Part shown: positions 10,791-20,913 of the stretch, piece after piece
Layout of the letters: each line of letters begins with the position of its first letter
How positions within the stretch are numbered: position 1 is the first letter of the stretch
From: Gnetum montanum
Taxonomy: Eukaryota > Streptophyta > Gnetopsida > Gnetales > Gnetaceae
DNA length: 64,000 nt
Assembly: GCA_015680685.1 (NCBI GenBank)
Contig: MNCI01008852.1
Coordinates: 1,120,099-1,184,098, forward strand
Reading direction: 5' to 3'
Position numbers and translations under genes: made by a program
Notes under the pieces: generated by a model
Databases searched by the model: none
What the model saw: the letters and a program-made list of their open reading frames with translations, nothing else
Told to the model about the DNA's origin: nothing

Positions 10791-11860
10791 ATGGAGATTT
10801 TGGATACATTACTTTTAGGGGTAGATGGGGAAGGCCTTCCTCCAAATGATGGAGGATCTAGTCCTCTATCATGTTAACCTAATCAACATTCCCAAGATCA
10901 ACGCCAAAGAGAATGTTGGTCCTATCTATAGGAGTCCAAGTAGGAGGCTCCTAAGTAGCAGTAGCTTTAGAGGTCTCACCTACAATAGTGGTAATCTAAA
11001 GAGTAGGGGATTACTCCACTATGAGTATTTTCAAAAAGTTGATAAGCACCTTCTACCTAGATCCCTTGGATGAATAGCTCTCTCTTACACTGTTCAACCA
11101 ACTCATCCTTGAGCCACTTTAGGTAGGCCCCACGATCTACCTTATACTACTACTTATGGACCTTTTGTGTCTTTCTCCACTCTAGGATCCAAGTGTAGTG
11201 ATCCTTCCAATCCTCAACCTTTTTGGAGATGAGGTTTATCTACACATGTTATTCCACCATCTCCCATAGAACCACTACTTTGTCTCGAATGACATGCCAG
11301 TAGCAAGCCCACATACTCTTCTTAGTCCATAATTTCCCTAAGTTAGCCACTTGGGCTTCCACAAAGGCCTTATGATCTCAAAGATCTTTAATTGTCTCCT
11401 CCTTCCTTTGAGTCTTTTCCCTTAAGGTCACAACTTCCTCCCATAGGGATTTTTTGGACCTCTCTAGCTTCCATGAAGTTTTTGAACATGACATTGCTAA
11501 ATCAGTAGTAGTCTCATACAACTTCATGGATACACTAGATGCATCAGAGGGAAGCTTAGGCAAGGAGTCTATCTCCATGTCTCTACTAGGGTCCCACTCC
11601 ATAGAAGGCACTACACAAGCATAAAATACAACCATATAACATAATGACAACCTAAGATAGTCATAATGCAAGTAAATCCTACTATTCAAGCACATAAAAT
11701 AAAATCCTTACCTATCTCTAGTGCAACTTGATGCAACTGATCAATGATGTCCTTAGCCATCCAATGCATGAACTTCACTTTGTCTAGAGTCTCTACCCAT
11801 GGTTTCACATGAAACTTAGAGACAAGAGCTTGCGCTAGTGGTTCAAGAACTACTATAAAC
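10791..11860 (-). pseudogene. two-exon antisense gene carried by element B
   Basis: Opposite in strand to gag-protease of B. Exon 1 (about 11860-11712) encodes FHVKPWVETLDKVKFMHWM and IIDQLHQVALEI. A donor GGTAAGG (intron from 11711) and an acceptor TTGTGTAG (ending at 11611) define a 101-base intron; joining gives ALEI-V-PSMEWDPSRD. Exon 2 (11610-10791) encodes a Ser/Leu-rich segment, a charged probable coiled coil (SLWEEVVTLREKTQRKEETI), YLKWLKDELVEQCKRELF, then EPPTWTPIDRTNILFGVDLG and a stop at about 10791. The copy in element A (18279-19400, plus) is alignable over nearly the whole length. Four or five in-frame stops show decay. I do not recognise the family; an analogous case is the antisense gene of the Tat-lineage element Grande. 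Confidence 0.6.
11611..11711 (-). other. intron of the antisense gene (B copy)
   Basis: GT at 11711-11710 in GGTAAGG and AG at 11612-11611 after a T-rich tract. The equivalent intron in the A copy is 18390-18558. The reading frame is phase 1 at both junctions. Confidence 0.55.
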
Positions 11861-11899
11861 ATAAATAGCCTTGAGGACCAAGTCACCCTCCTTGATCTT

Positions 11900-12750
11900 C
11901 CATTTATTTAGGTTATGATGATGTTATTACTTCTACCTTTCTTGGTACTGTTCGATGTGAGCAAGCTTTTTTATTCGTTGCTCCTCCACTAAATCCAAGT
12001 CAACGATACTTAGGTACTTGTTCTACTCATCATTAATGAAGTTTGATAGGCCACTTTGAGTGACAAAACCTACAATTCAAGAGGCAAAATAGCTTCCAAT
12101 CCATAAAGTAGGCTATATAGGACTACACTAGTTGTAATTTGATAGGTCATTCTATAGGCCCAAAGTGCATGGACAAGCCACTCGTGCCACTTGTGTCTAC
12201 TATTATTTAGCATCTTCTTAAGTTTATAATAGCCTTATTGCTAACTTTAGCTTTTCCATTAGCTTGAGGGTAGTATGGTGATGAAAAGAAATGCTTGAAG
12301 CCTAAGCATTGACAAAAGGCTTGCATTTCTTGGCTACTAAATTGTGATCCATTATCTATGACTATAATAAGAGGTATGACAAAATGAGCTACTATGTTAT
12401 CTAGTATGAATCTATAGGCTTGTTTAGATGTTTTTTTCCTTAAGGGAATACCCTCAACCCACTTTGTAAAGTATTTGATTATGGTTATGATGAAGCTATG
12501 CCCTACAAAATACCTACATGTTATAGGTCTAATGATGTCAAGTCCCCATCATTGAAACAAACAAGTTATCTAAGTAGTGTGTAACTCCATTTGTCACACG
12601 TGTATTAAGTTGTTATGTCATTGACATGTGTCATAAGTTTTAACCTTCTATAGGTAGTTGCTTTTGATATAGGACTAATAATAGCCTAGTTTCTTAATTT
12701 TAGTGACCATGGCTCTTGGTCCTATATGTCCCCCACATACACCTTCATGA
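11900..12750 (-). mobile_element. integrase domain of the Tat-like pol
   Basis: Minus strand. A zinc-finger remnant (HEGVCGGHIGPRAM, about 12.75 kb) is followed by the catalytic core: WGLDIIRPI with the first Asp, KYFTKWVEGIPL, IVIDNGSQFSSQEMQAF with the second Asp, then SSPYYPQANGKAKVSNKA, where the usual catalytic Glu (QAE) is Lys. WHEWLVHALWAYRMT and LLYGLEAILPLE are typical of the C-terminal half. The enzyme is inactive as read. Confidence 0.8.
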
Positions 12751-13268
12751 ACTTGCTCAAGGACTATGTAGGGTTCAATTTTTCCCAAGCACACTAATAA
12801 TACACCATCATAGAACTATCAAAATAATGTGTTATCACCTACAATGACATATTGTTTTGATCTTTTATGTATAGCATCCTTTTAAGAAGTAGTTAGGCCC
12901 TGTGGAGGTTCACCATGAATTAGGTAAAACTTGATGTTATCATACCACTTCCTTTGAGGAGTAGTATTGATAGAGGCTATAGAGTTACCTTCAATGTTCT
13001 ACATGATGGGAATAGCACAATTCATGATTAAGAAGGGTAACTTGCCAAACACATATGGCATCACACTTAGGGCTAAGGTAGTAATGGCATCAACTAATGT
13101 GTTCTCAGTTCAAGGTATATGTTGGATACCAACATCTATAAATTGTTGCATTAGTTTCTTACCTAGGTCACAATAGGGTTGCAAATGTTTTTCTTCACAT
13201 GAATAAACCTCTATTACTTGGTTAACCATAAGCTGTGAATCACCTTTAATCATTAGGTTTTTGATTCC

Positions 13269-13667
13269 TTAGTCATGAGATACCATCATTCCCCTGATCA
13301 ATCCTTCATACTCTGCCACATTGTTGGTACACAGGAATACAAAATGGTAGGTGAAGAGTTTGATTTCACTAGAAGGTGAAGCTATGATGATAGCAACACT
13401 AGCCCCATCAATGGTTGAAGCTCTATCAAAGTTCATAATTGCCTCATAGCCCTTAGGTACTTTTCTAACAATGTTAACATGTTCATCAAGGAATTCAAGA
13501 TCAATGGCTACATGGTCTTCGACCAGGGAGATGGTAAGCTGTGCAGCTATAGCTTGACCTTTTTTTGAGGCTTGAGAGATGTAACAGAGGTCAAACTCAA
13601 CTATTATGGCTTTCCAATGGGCTATATGGCTACTTTCATAGGTATTAGTCATTATGGCTCTAAGCAC
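13269..13667 (-). mobile_element. second (archaeal-type) RNase H domain of the pol
   Basis: Open for 132 residues. It contains NFDRASTIDGASVAIIIASP (normally FDGAS...G.G..I..P), then FLCTNNVAEYEGLIRGM, the hallmark NNxAEYEAL of the archaeal-like RNase H in plant Tat elements; IKGDSQLMVNQV follows just downstream after a stop. The first Asp is kept in NFDRAS and the Glu in AEYEG. Confidence 0.75.
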
Positions 13668-15060
13668 ATTGTCCTTGCAAATGATGTTGATGTGGCTCCT
13701 AAAGAAGTAGTGTCACCACTTCCTAAATGAGAAGACTAGGGCTAGATAATACTTCTCCACTTCAGTGTATCGAGCCTCATAGGCAATTAATGCATGGCTT
13801 AGGTAGTATAGTAGTAGCTTTGCTCCATTATCTCATTTCTAATAAAGTAGAGAGGTGATGGATGTGTCAGAGATGAAAAGGTAGATGTAAAAAAGTTTAT
13901 CCTTTTTTGGAATATAAACCATGGGTAGTTGTGCCAACTCTTGTTTTAGGTTTTCAAAGGCTTCTTGACATTGAGCCAACCATTCATAGCAAACTCCTTT
14001 CTCAAGCAAGTGTTGCATGGATTATAATTTATCTAGAAGCCTAGCAATGAACTTATGGATAAATTGTAATCTACCTTACAATCCCCAAAGCTCCTTAAGA
14101 TTATTTGGTGCTACCAAGTTGGATATAGCCTTAACCTTATCAAGATCAACACATATCCCCACTTCAGATACTACAAAGCCAAGCATCTTATCGATTTTGA
14201 CACCAAAGAAACACTTCTTGGGTTTAAGCCTAAGCTCATACTTGAGACATCGTTTCAACACAAGGTCAAGGTCATGCACATGATTGCTGGCTATTTTTTA
14301 TTTAATGACTATATCATTCATGTAGTCATTAAGTAATCCTAGCATGTAATCACTATAGATATACATCATTACCGATTGATAAGTTGCACATGTGTTCTTT
14401 AGACCAACAAACATCATGGTGTAATAAAAGGTTCCCCAAGGGATCATGAAGTTCATATAAAATTAATGTTCTATGTTAATCCTAACCTGGTTATATCCCA
14501 GGAATCCATCCATGAAGGATAACAAGGCATGTTTGATCATTGTATTAATAAGCTGGTCAATACTAGGCAAAGGGAAATCACCTTAGATAGTTTCCTTATT
14601 CAAGTCTCAAAAATCAATATAGATATATATACTCCCATTTTCCTCAAGCATTAACACTATGTTGGACACCCATTTCATGTAATTGATAGCTCGAATGAAA
14701 CCATCTTGATATAGTTTTTTGATTTCATCACAAATTGCCAAGGCTGATTCCGGTCTAACCTTGTGACCTTTCTGCTTAATTGGTTTGATACCAAGGTTGA
14801 ATATGATGTTATGTTATACTAGGCATGGGTCAAGACCTGGCGTATCTTCATATGGCTAGCAAAAGATCTTAATGTTGTCTTGGAGAACCTTGATGATGTC
14901 TTGAGCCTGTTGAGGTTCTAATGAGGAACTTAGGTTCATTTTTTTCTCCTTACCACTACATGTCATGACAGGAACCTCAATTAGAAAGTCCTCAATAATG
15001 TCACTAGCCTCAAGGTCAAGGTTTAAACTAGGATTTCTAGCCACTCAAGAGATTTCTCTA

Positions 15061-15354
15061 TCAAGGCTATGTGGTTGATAGAGCTCTTTGGCTTAAGATC
15101 TAAGTGATTAAGGTTAATGAATTATTCAACATCATTATGAGGTCCACTTAGGTTCAAAGGTAAGCTGATCTACTTCTAGATGTCCATACTCCAATCTTAT
15201 ATATCAACCATAAGCACATTAAGTAGCACCTATGTGACAAGATGAGTAGATAACACCAAAATAATGTAAAATACTTTAGCAATTATGTATGAATAAGCCA
15301 AAACATGTTACATCAATGGTCATACAGGATTCAAACAAGGTCACTAAAGGTTAT
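15061..15354. other. sequence upstream of pol, no gene seen
   Basis: Part of the protease-RT linker may extend here on the minus strand, but frames are broken and no motif is seen. Confidence 0.4.
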
Positions 15355-15790
15355 AAGAGGTAGGTGAACATAAATAAGGTGAAAAAAGGATAAATATCGT
15401 TAACTGAAGATGAAATGATGATAAGTAAGGTCAAGTCAAGCCTAAATGATGGTCAAATAGGATTAAATGGAGCCCAAATGATGGTTGAATCTCATCCAAT
15501 GATGTTACAAATGATCAGGCAAGGTCATAGTGATGTCCAATGGTGTAAATTGTTGTCAAACCAAGTCCTTCAAGGTTATATGATGTCAAATGATAGTACC
15601 ATTTAGGTGGAGCAAGGTCCAAATGATAGGAAAATGATGTAAATGAAGCCAACTAACATTAAATGATAGGACAACAAAGGTCAACAATGCATAACAAGGT
15701 TGAATCAAGTCGAAACACAATGATACAAGGTCAAAACTATCAAGGTGGTAAACATGGAGTAAAACATAGTCAATATGGGTCAATTACGGT
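15355..15790. repeat. degenerate short-unit repeat (aaatgatggtcaa type)
   Basis: Purine-rich stretch made of loosely repeated 'aaggtca', 'aaatgat' and 'ggtcaaa' phrases spaced about 25-35 bases apart. Two overlapping frames occur only because of this composition. Confidence 0.6.
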
Positions 15791-15899
15791 TAGATTTCAC
15801 TAGTTTTAGGTGTTAGCAAGCCATGGTGTGAGGCTACAAGGTTGATGAGGGAATTTGGGCACTTGGGAAAGTCATTTTAAGGTTGTTTGAAGGTTGAAA

Positions 15900-17520
15900 T
15901 GAGATTTCATTTTCCATCTACGTTGGCCTCATGCTAGACCCACATTGGCCAAGATGGATGGAATAAGATCCAACATGGTTAATGCCAAAATTTGGGTTTT
16001 AGGATTTGTTAATGGTCTGTATTGATAGCATAGTGGATTAGAAGTGAAGTTGGTTAACTTTGGTGTCATTTTGATCCTCTAGAACCCACAAATCCTACTT
16101 AGGACTACTATCCATGCTAGGACAACACTAGATAGCATGGGCCCAATGTGCTTCCATTAGAAAGATGAATTTGTGGCATTCCAAGACCAAAATTTGTGTT
16201 CTATTGACTTCCCAAGATAGCGCAAGGACATTAGGGTTGTGAATTGATCATTTGAAGGTCAAAACAAGCTTCCGAGAGTGAGATTTGGAACCATCTTCCT
16301 AGACTATGCTAGCTAGCATAGTTAGAGATGCCCATAGTATCGATGGATGGAATTTGAGCTTTTTGTTGTCCAAATAGGACCAAATTGTAGTAGGCTTCAA
16401 GGTTTCATTTGGAGTGTGATAATGTTGGAAAAATCTTCCTAGAACCCTAACTACATTGGAGCCACACTAGCTAACATGGATTTGGTCCTTCCTAGTGTAG
16501 CCATATTTTATTTTTCATTTTTTTTGAGTTTTTAGGGAAAAATAACCACCTTTTTGAGTTCCCAAGGTTATTGGTATTCATGGCTAGGGTTTTGACTCAT
16601 CATTATTGATTTTGAAGGTTGTTTAAGTCTTCATGTAGCCATACCTCCTACACTACACTAGCCAACATAGTCCCATCATGGATGGGGTGAATGTGATGGA
16701 TATTTATCATTTTTACTTAGTTTCTATGGTTTGATGATCTCTGATGGCTTTGGTAGGGTTATTGGATTATGACGATGCATTGGGATGTCAATTTTTCTTA
16801 TTTATGGTATATTTTTGGGTTTTAATGGAGCATCCATGCTAGGACCATGCTAGCTAGTGTGGATGAAGGCTTCCCAACATGCTTAGGGTGGTTAGAATGA
16901 GATTTGACTTGTTTTTCCTTGTTATTTGGTATCCTAAGGTTATCAAAGGCTTCAAAAAGGTGTGAAGGCTAGGTCTCAACACTTCGAAGATTTTCAAACA
17001 CTCAATTAATTCTCACAAGGGTCAAAATCCAAGGAGCCATGCTAGGGCCATGTTGGCCAGTGTGGTTAGGAATTTTCTAGTGTGGTTCCTCTAATATAAT
17101 TGGTTTTAACATCTTCTGGTATGTTCTGGGAGGTTTTGGAGATCCTAGAAAGGTGTGAAGGCTAAGATGACTCATTTCGAAGGTCATTTCTAGTATTTTA
17201 TGATCAAACTCCATCCAACCATGTTGAGACCATGTTGGCTAGCATGGTTGGGATGCCCCTCAACATAGTTCCAAAGTTAGAATGGGATTTTTCTTGATTT
17301 TTTCTTGGTTATTTGACATTTTAGGATGACTGGAGACTCTAATGAGGTGTAAAGATCAAGAAATGTAACTTTGAAGGCTATTTATGGCATCTGATGGTCA
17401 AACCCCTACCAAGCTCACTAGGACTACACTGACCAACATGGCTAGGATGACCCCTAGCATGGTTCATCCAAGACAAGTGATTTTTAACACTTTTTGACTA
17501 CCAAGTGTACTATTCTTAGC
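15900..17520. repeat. degenerate tandem array, units about 150-200 bp
   Basis: About eight or nine diverged units, each opening with a phrase like CATGCTAGGACCATGCTAGC or CATGTTGGCCAGTGTGG, then a T-rich part and 'ggtgtgaaggct'. Starts lie near 15930, 16110, 16310, 16455, 16650, 16835, 17040, 17220 and 17410. The phrase also recurs in the LTR and leader of elements A and C, so the array is probably an expanded non-coding part of the same family. Confidence 0.6.
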
Positions 17521-17875
17521 CATTTTTTGCAATTTCCTTACTTGAAACCTAGGAATTTTGACTTGGCTTGGCTTGTATGTTGCACAAAATTTGTTTTTGT
17601 AAAATTCCCATGTTGTATTTAGGTCATGGTTATGTGTTTATTATATTGTTTTAGTTTTAGGGGCCACTGAAATTAAATTATAAATTTTGTTTTGCCTTCG
17701 TTTGTGTGTTTTTTCTATTTTCTTTTAAAAAGAAATGTCACATTTTTATTTTTCTTATATGAAAACAACAAAGAATTTTTGGTTTCTAAGGTTATGGGTT
17801 TGTTGTTTACTATTTACCAATCAAGTTGGTGGTTGAACCATTGATTTTTAACTTACCCTCTCAAAAACTGGGCAG
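17521..17875. other. A/T-rich stretch, nothing recognised
   Basis: T-rich non-coding sequence between the array and the LTR; no reading frame or motif. Confidence 0.5.
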
Positions 17876-18278
17876 TGTTGAATAATAAATGCATTGAAAG
17901 AAACATTAATCTATTCTTAGTGCTGCAAGGTTTATCAAAAGGGCTCATCTTTATTCCCATCACACTACTATGCTCAGGTACATCAGTGCTCGAATAAAGG
18001 TTTGTACACACTCAGACTTTTTCAGTAGGCACTCAAAAAATATTCTAACTATGAAATGACTAACCTGAAACAACTTTATTACTCTATGCAAAAATTGACT
18101 AAAAACTATAAAAAACTAATGCCCAAACCATGCACCTAAGCACTATATTTATAAGCTGACACACATGCCATGATATTGAATATTTGACACCACCTCTGGA
18201 CCCCGATATAGGGTATCTAATATTAGATCTCTAATATCATATACCTGATATTAGAGCCAGGAAAAACACAATTCATCA
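17876..18278 (-). mobile_element. LTR (family F), truncated relative to other copies
   Basis: On the minus strand it starts TGATGAATTGTG (at 18278) and ends with CAACA. It matches the LTR at 35551-36057 (TGATGAATCATG) and that at 63171-63670, sharing the phrase 'gctctaatat' with 'gatatt' repeats, a TATA-like TATAAATATA near 18150, and the block around 'tcattctattcaagc' in the R region. Its right edge abuts exon 1 of the antisense gene of element A. No polypurine tract is preserved to the right. Confidence 0.6.
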
Positions 18279-19400
18279 CACATCTACACTTCGCATGAAG
18301 CCATGGGTAGAGGTTCTAAAAAATAGAGTTCATGCTAGGGATGGTCAAACACATGATCAGTCAATTGTAACAAATTGCTCCCAATGTTGGTAAGAACCAT
18401 AGCTTATTTTTCCTTTAGTTTTTTTTATCATTTATGTGTTTTTTTTCATATGGCTTTTATGGTTATATGGTCTTAATGGTTTAAAGCATTTTTTTGGTCA
18501 TTTTGCTATTTGTTGTTTACATGGCCTTATGTGTTTATGTTGGTTGTGTTACTTACAATGTCAAAGGTTGGATGGGATTCCAATTATGTCATTGAGGTTG
18601 ATGAACTTCCTAGCCTACCACCTAAAGTGGAAAATGTTTCATGAAGGTTATATCAAAGTGTCACTAAGTGTGCACTTTCATGTGCTAGAACCTCATAAAA
18701 ATGCCAATGTTCCAATGAGTTTCTATTAGAACAAGTTGTAGCATTAGCAAGAAAAAACAAGAAACAAGCTAAGGAGATTAGAGATCTCAAGGATCCTAAG
18801 GAGTTTGTGGAAGCCCAAGTGGCTAACAAGGATACCTTGCAAACCAAAGAGATCAAATTAATGCATTATTAAAATGCCATCCATTGCAAGGCTTCCACTG
18901 CCAAGGACCTTATAGACCTATTGGCTTGTAGAGAAGTTATAGATGGACCAATTGGCTTGTAAGGCCATGGAGTGGAGGGACTATTGTGCTTGGGTCCTTA
19001 AGTAGGGCTAGGCACAAAAAGAACATAAGAAAAAGTACAAGGCCGAACATGAGAGTTACCTTAAGTGGTTGCAAGAGGAGTTCATAGAATAGTGCAAGCT
19101 AGAGCTATTCATGAAGGGGATCCATGCAAAGGATGCCCTCAAGCTATTTGAAGGCTCCCTAGTAGTCGCTAATTCCCCAACCCCTTAGGTCACTACTACT
19201 TCTAGAGAGCTAAGTACCACTAAATTGTCATGAAAGCCTCCTACATGGATGGACATCAATGAAAGCAACATCCTGACTGGTGTTAATCTTAGGGAAGTGA
19301 GTTGGGCCCACATGATCAAAGACCAAATTCTCCGTTATCTAGAGGTTGGTCTTTAGAGCTTCCCTACAAAAGATATTACTTTGGAATATTCCCAAGTTTA
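18279..19400 (+). pseudogene. two-exon antisense gene carried by element A
   Basis: Second copy of the gene at 10791-11860, again opposite to the gag-protease of its element. Exon 1 remnant (18290-18389) reads MKPWVEVL then, after a frameshift, EFMLGMVKHMISQL and QIAPNV, with donor GGTAAG at 18389-18394. The intron (18390-18558) ends in TTACTTACAA, one base from a normal acceptor. Exon 2 reads VGWDSNYVIEVDELPSLPPK, EQVVALARKNKKQAKEI, YLKWLQEEFIE, CKLELFMKGIHAKDALKLFE, KPPTWMDINESNILTGVNLR. Each segment aligns with the B copy. Stops are present. The N-terminal part is lost at the LTR boundary. Confidence 0.6.
18390..18558 (+). other. intron of the antisense gene (A copy)
   Basis: Donor GTAAGA intact; acceptor AG changed to AA. 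The interior is T-rich. It is 169 bases against 101 in the B copy, in the same place of the protein. Confidence 0.45.
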
Positions 19401-19460
19401 TTTGTTTTTAATTAATTATATTTTAGTTTTAGACTTGGTTTTTAATCATAACCTATTGGA

Positions 19461-19526
19461 AGTGAGCCTTATGCTTTGCCAGTTTTAGGACTTAACAGGG
19501 TCATTCATTAAAAGGAAATTTTTTAA
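19461..19526 (+). repeat. 66-bp direct duplication, copy 1
   Basis: Starts AGTGAGCCTTATGCTTTGCC. Copy 2 at 20005-20070 differs by a single base over the 66. Confidence 0.9.
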
Positions 19527-20004
19527 GTTATTATTATTATTTTTAAGTTATTACTACACAATGTAGCTATGGCTGTAAGACTTTTTTTTATTTTATATGA
19601 AATTATTGGTTGGGCTTGTGTCATGTGATGTGACTATGAATATAGGTTATGGACATTTTAATTATTACTACTTTTAAATTTTAATTTTTTTTTTTTACAT
19701 TCTAGCATTTTTGGTTTCATGCATCTTATGCATTTCACATTTTGCTTATGTTATGAAGCTACATTAGGCTACATTGGTTAAGTCATGCAATTGTAATGGT
19801 AAAATTCGATAAAGTAAATGCAAATTGACTAGGTAACCAAAAATATAAACTAAGCCATAATGGCTATGAAAGGGTTGTGAACATGTTACCAATTTTAGGT
19901 CATTGTAGGCCATTCCTTTTCGCTAGTTTGAGGCCATTGTGGACCACGATGGGCTACTAGTTTTAGGCCATGGTGGGCCCTATGTTTTGGCCAATTTTAG
20001 GCCT

Positions 20005-20070
20005 TAGTGAGCCTTATGCTTTGCCAGTTTTAGGACTTAACAGGGCCATTCATTAAAAGGAAATTTTTTA
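20005..20070 (+). repeat. 66-bp direct duplication, copy 2
   Basis: Copy of 19461-19526; here it is continuous with the 30-35 bp unit array, so this is probably the source copy. Confidence 0.9.
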
Positions 20071-20277
20071 TAAGTTTCATGTTTTACAAATTTTTATATA
20101 TTTTTTAGATTTTAAAATTTTTGTGGTATTTTTAGGTTTTATGTTTTGAAATAGATAAGGCATAAAAATGTAAACTATAAATAAGGACAAACTATAAAGG
20201 TTACATGATAAATAAGTCTAAACAAAGATTAAAAAAGGTTAAATTAAGCAAAGAAAATAAGAGAAGAGGCTAGTTGG

Positions 20278-20913
20278 TTATGAACATAGGATAAGTGAAC
20301 AGAAAACATACGTTCCAACATGCAAGTATTTCTTTATCTTTAAAAGATTGGAAAAAGTATAAGGTCTACTTTGCACAACCTTGTATTCTCTATTTCCTTC
20401 ACTAACAACATTGAAAGAGAGCTCTTCCCATGGTGCATTCATGGTTCCATTGTTGTCAATTTGGGCCTCTTCCACTCTAACAAGCTTTTGGACTTTCTCA
20501 TTAATAGTGAGAGTTGCATCTTCAAACTCCACTATAGATCCTTGTTCTATGTCAACATTGTTGACTACCAATGGAACTGCACTATCATCATGGATAATTA
20601 TTTCACCTCCCTCATAAGGCAAGTGAATTTCTTAGTGGATAGGTGAGGAAATAGCTCATAATTAAGCTAGCCAAGGCCTCCCCCTAATGAGATTGAATCC
20701 TGATGTCTCTTACACCATCAAGAAATTGATCATTGTGGGGAATTGTTTCCTTGCTATGAAGTTCAAAGAGATTGAGCCTTTGACTAAAACCTGAGATCTG
20801 TTAAAGGACTTGACAGCAAATGTTGAGGTATGTTGCATGTGTTCCACTAAGCCAAAACATTTGAAAATGATATATGGTATAACATTAGTGGTTGACCCAT
20901 CATCTATGTGCAT
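20278..20913 (-). mobile_element. retropepsin-like protease region, element A
   Basis: Minus strand. MHIDDGSTTNVIPYIIFKCF (compare VDDGAATNIIPCTIVERLGL in B), KQFPTMINFLMV, then after a break MPYEGGEIIIHDDSAVPLVV and a 114-residue open stretch to 20278. The aspartic-protease loop reads DDGS. The coding part ends shortly after FSNLLKIKKYLHVG, at the same place as in B. Confidence 0.7.

Larger units (their letters stand above)
11862..15060 (-). mobile_element. pol of a Tat-like Ty3/gypsy element (RT, two RNase H, integrase)
   Basis: Decayed minus-strand pol, read from 15060 down. A linker (SSSLEPQQAQDIIKVLQDN) leads into RT with HNIIFNLGIKPIKQK, EENGSIYIYIDF and the thumb LRLKPKKCFFGVK near 14.2 kb; the catalytic YxDD is changed to YMNDIV. 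A first RNase H follows (YTEVEKYYLALVFS, about 13.75 kb), then a second one (see 13269-13667), then integrase. The tail reads KWKIKEGDLVLKAI at about 11.88 kb and abuts exon 1 of the antisense gene of element B. The double RNase H is known from the plant Tat lineage (Ogre, Retand, Grande). Which gag belongs to this pol is unclear; it has the orientation of element A. Confidence 0.8.
19401..20277. mobile_element. spacer between antisense gene and protease in element A
   Basis: A/T-rich, non-coding. It holds degenerate 30-35 bp units at 19890-20045 around 'ttttaggcca' (inverted equivalents of the B spacer units) and a 66-bp direct duplication (19461-19526 and 20005-20070). Confidence 0.6.

Noticed and set aside
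15355-15790. Coding region in the 'aaatgatggtcaa' repeat
   Set aside because: Both-strand open frames come from repeat composition (Met/Val/Gln or His/Leu); no domain.
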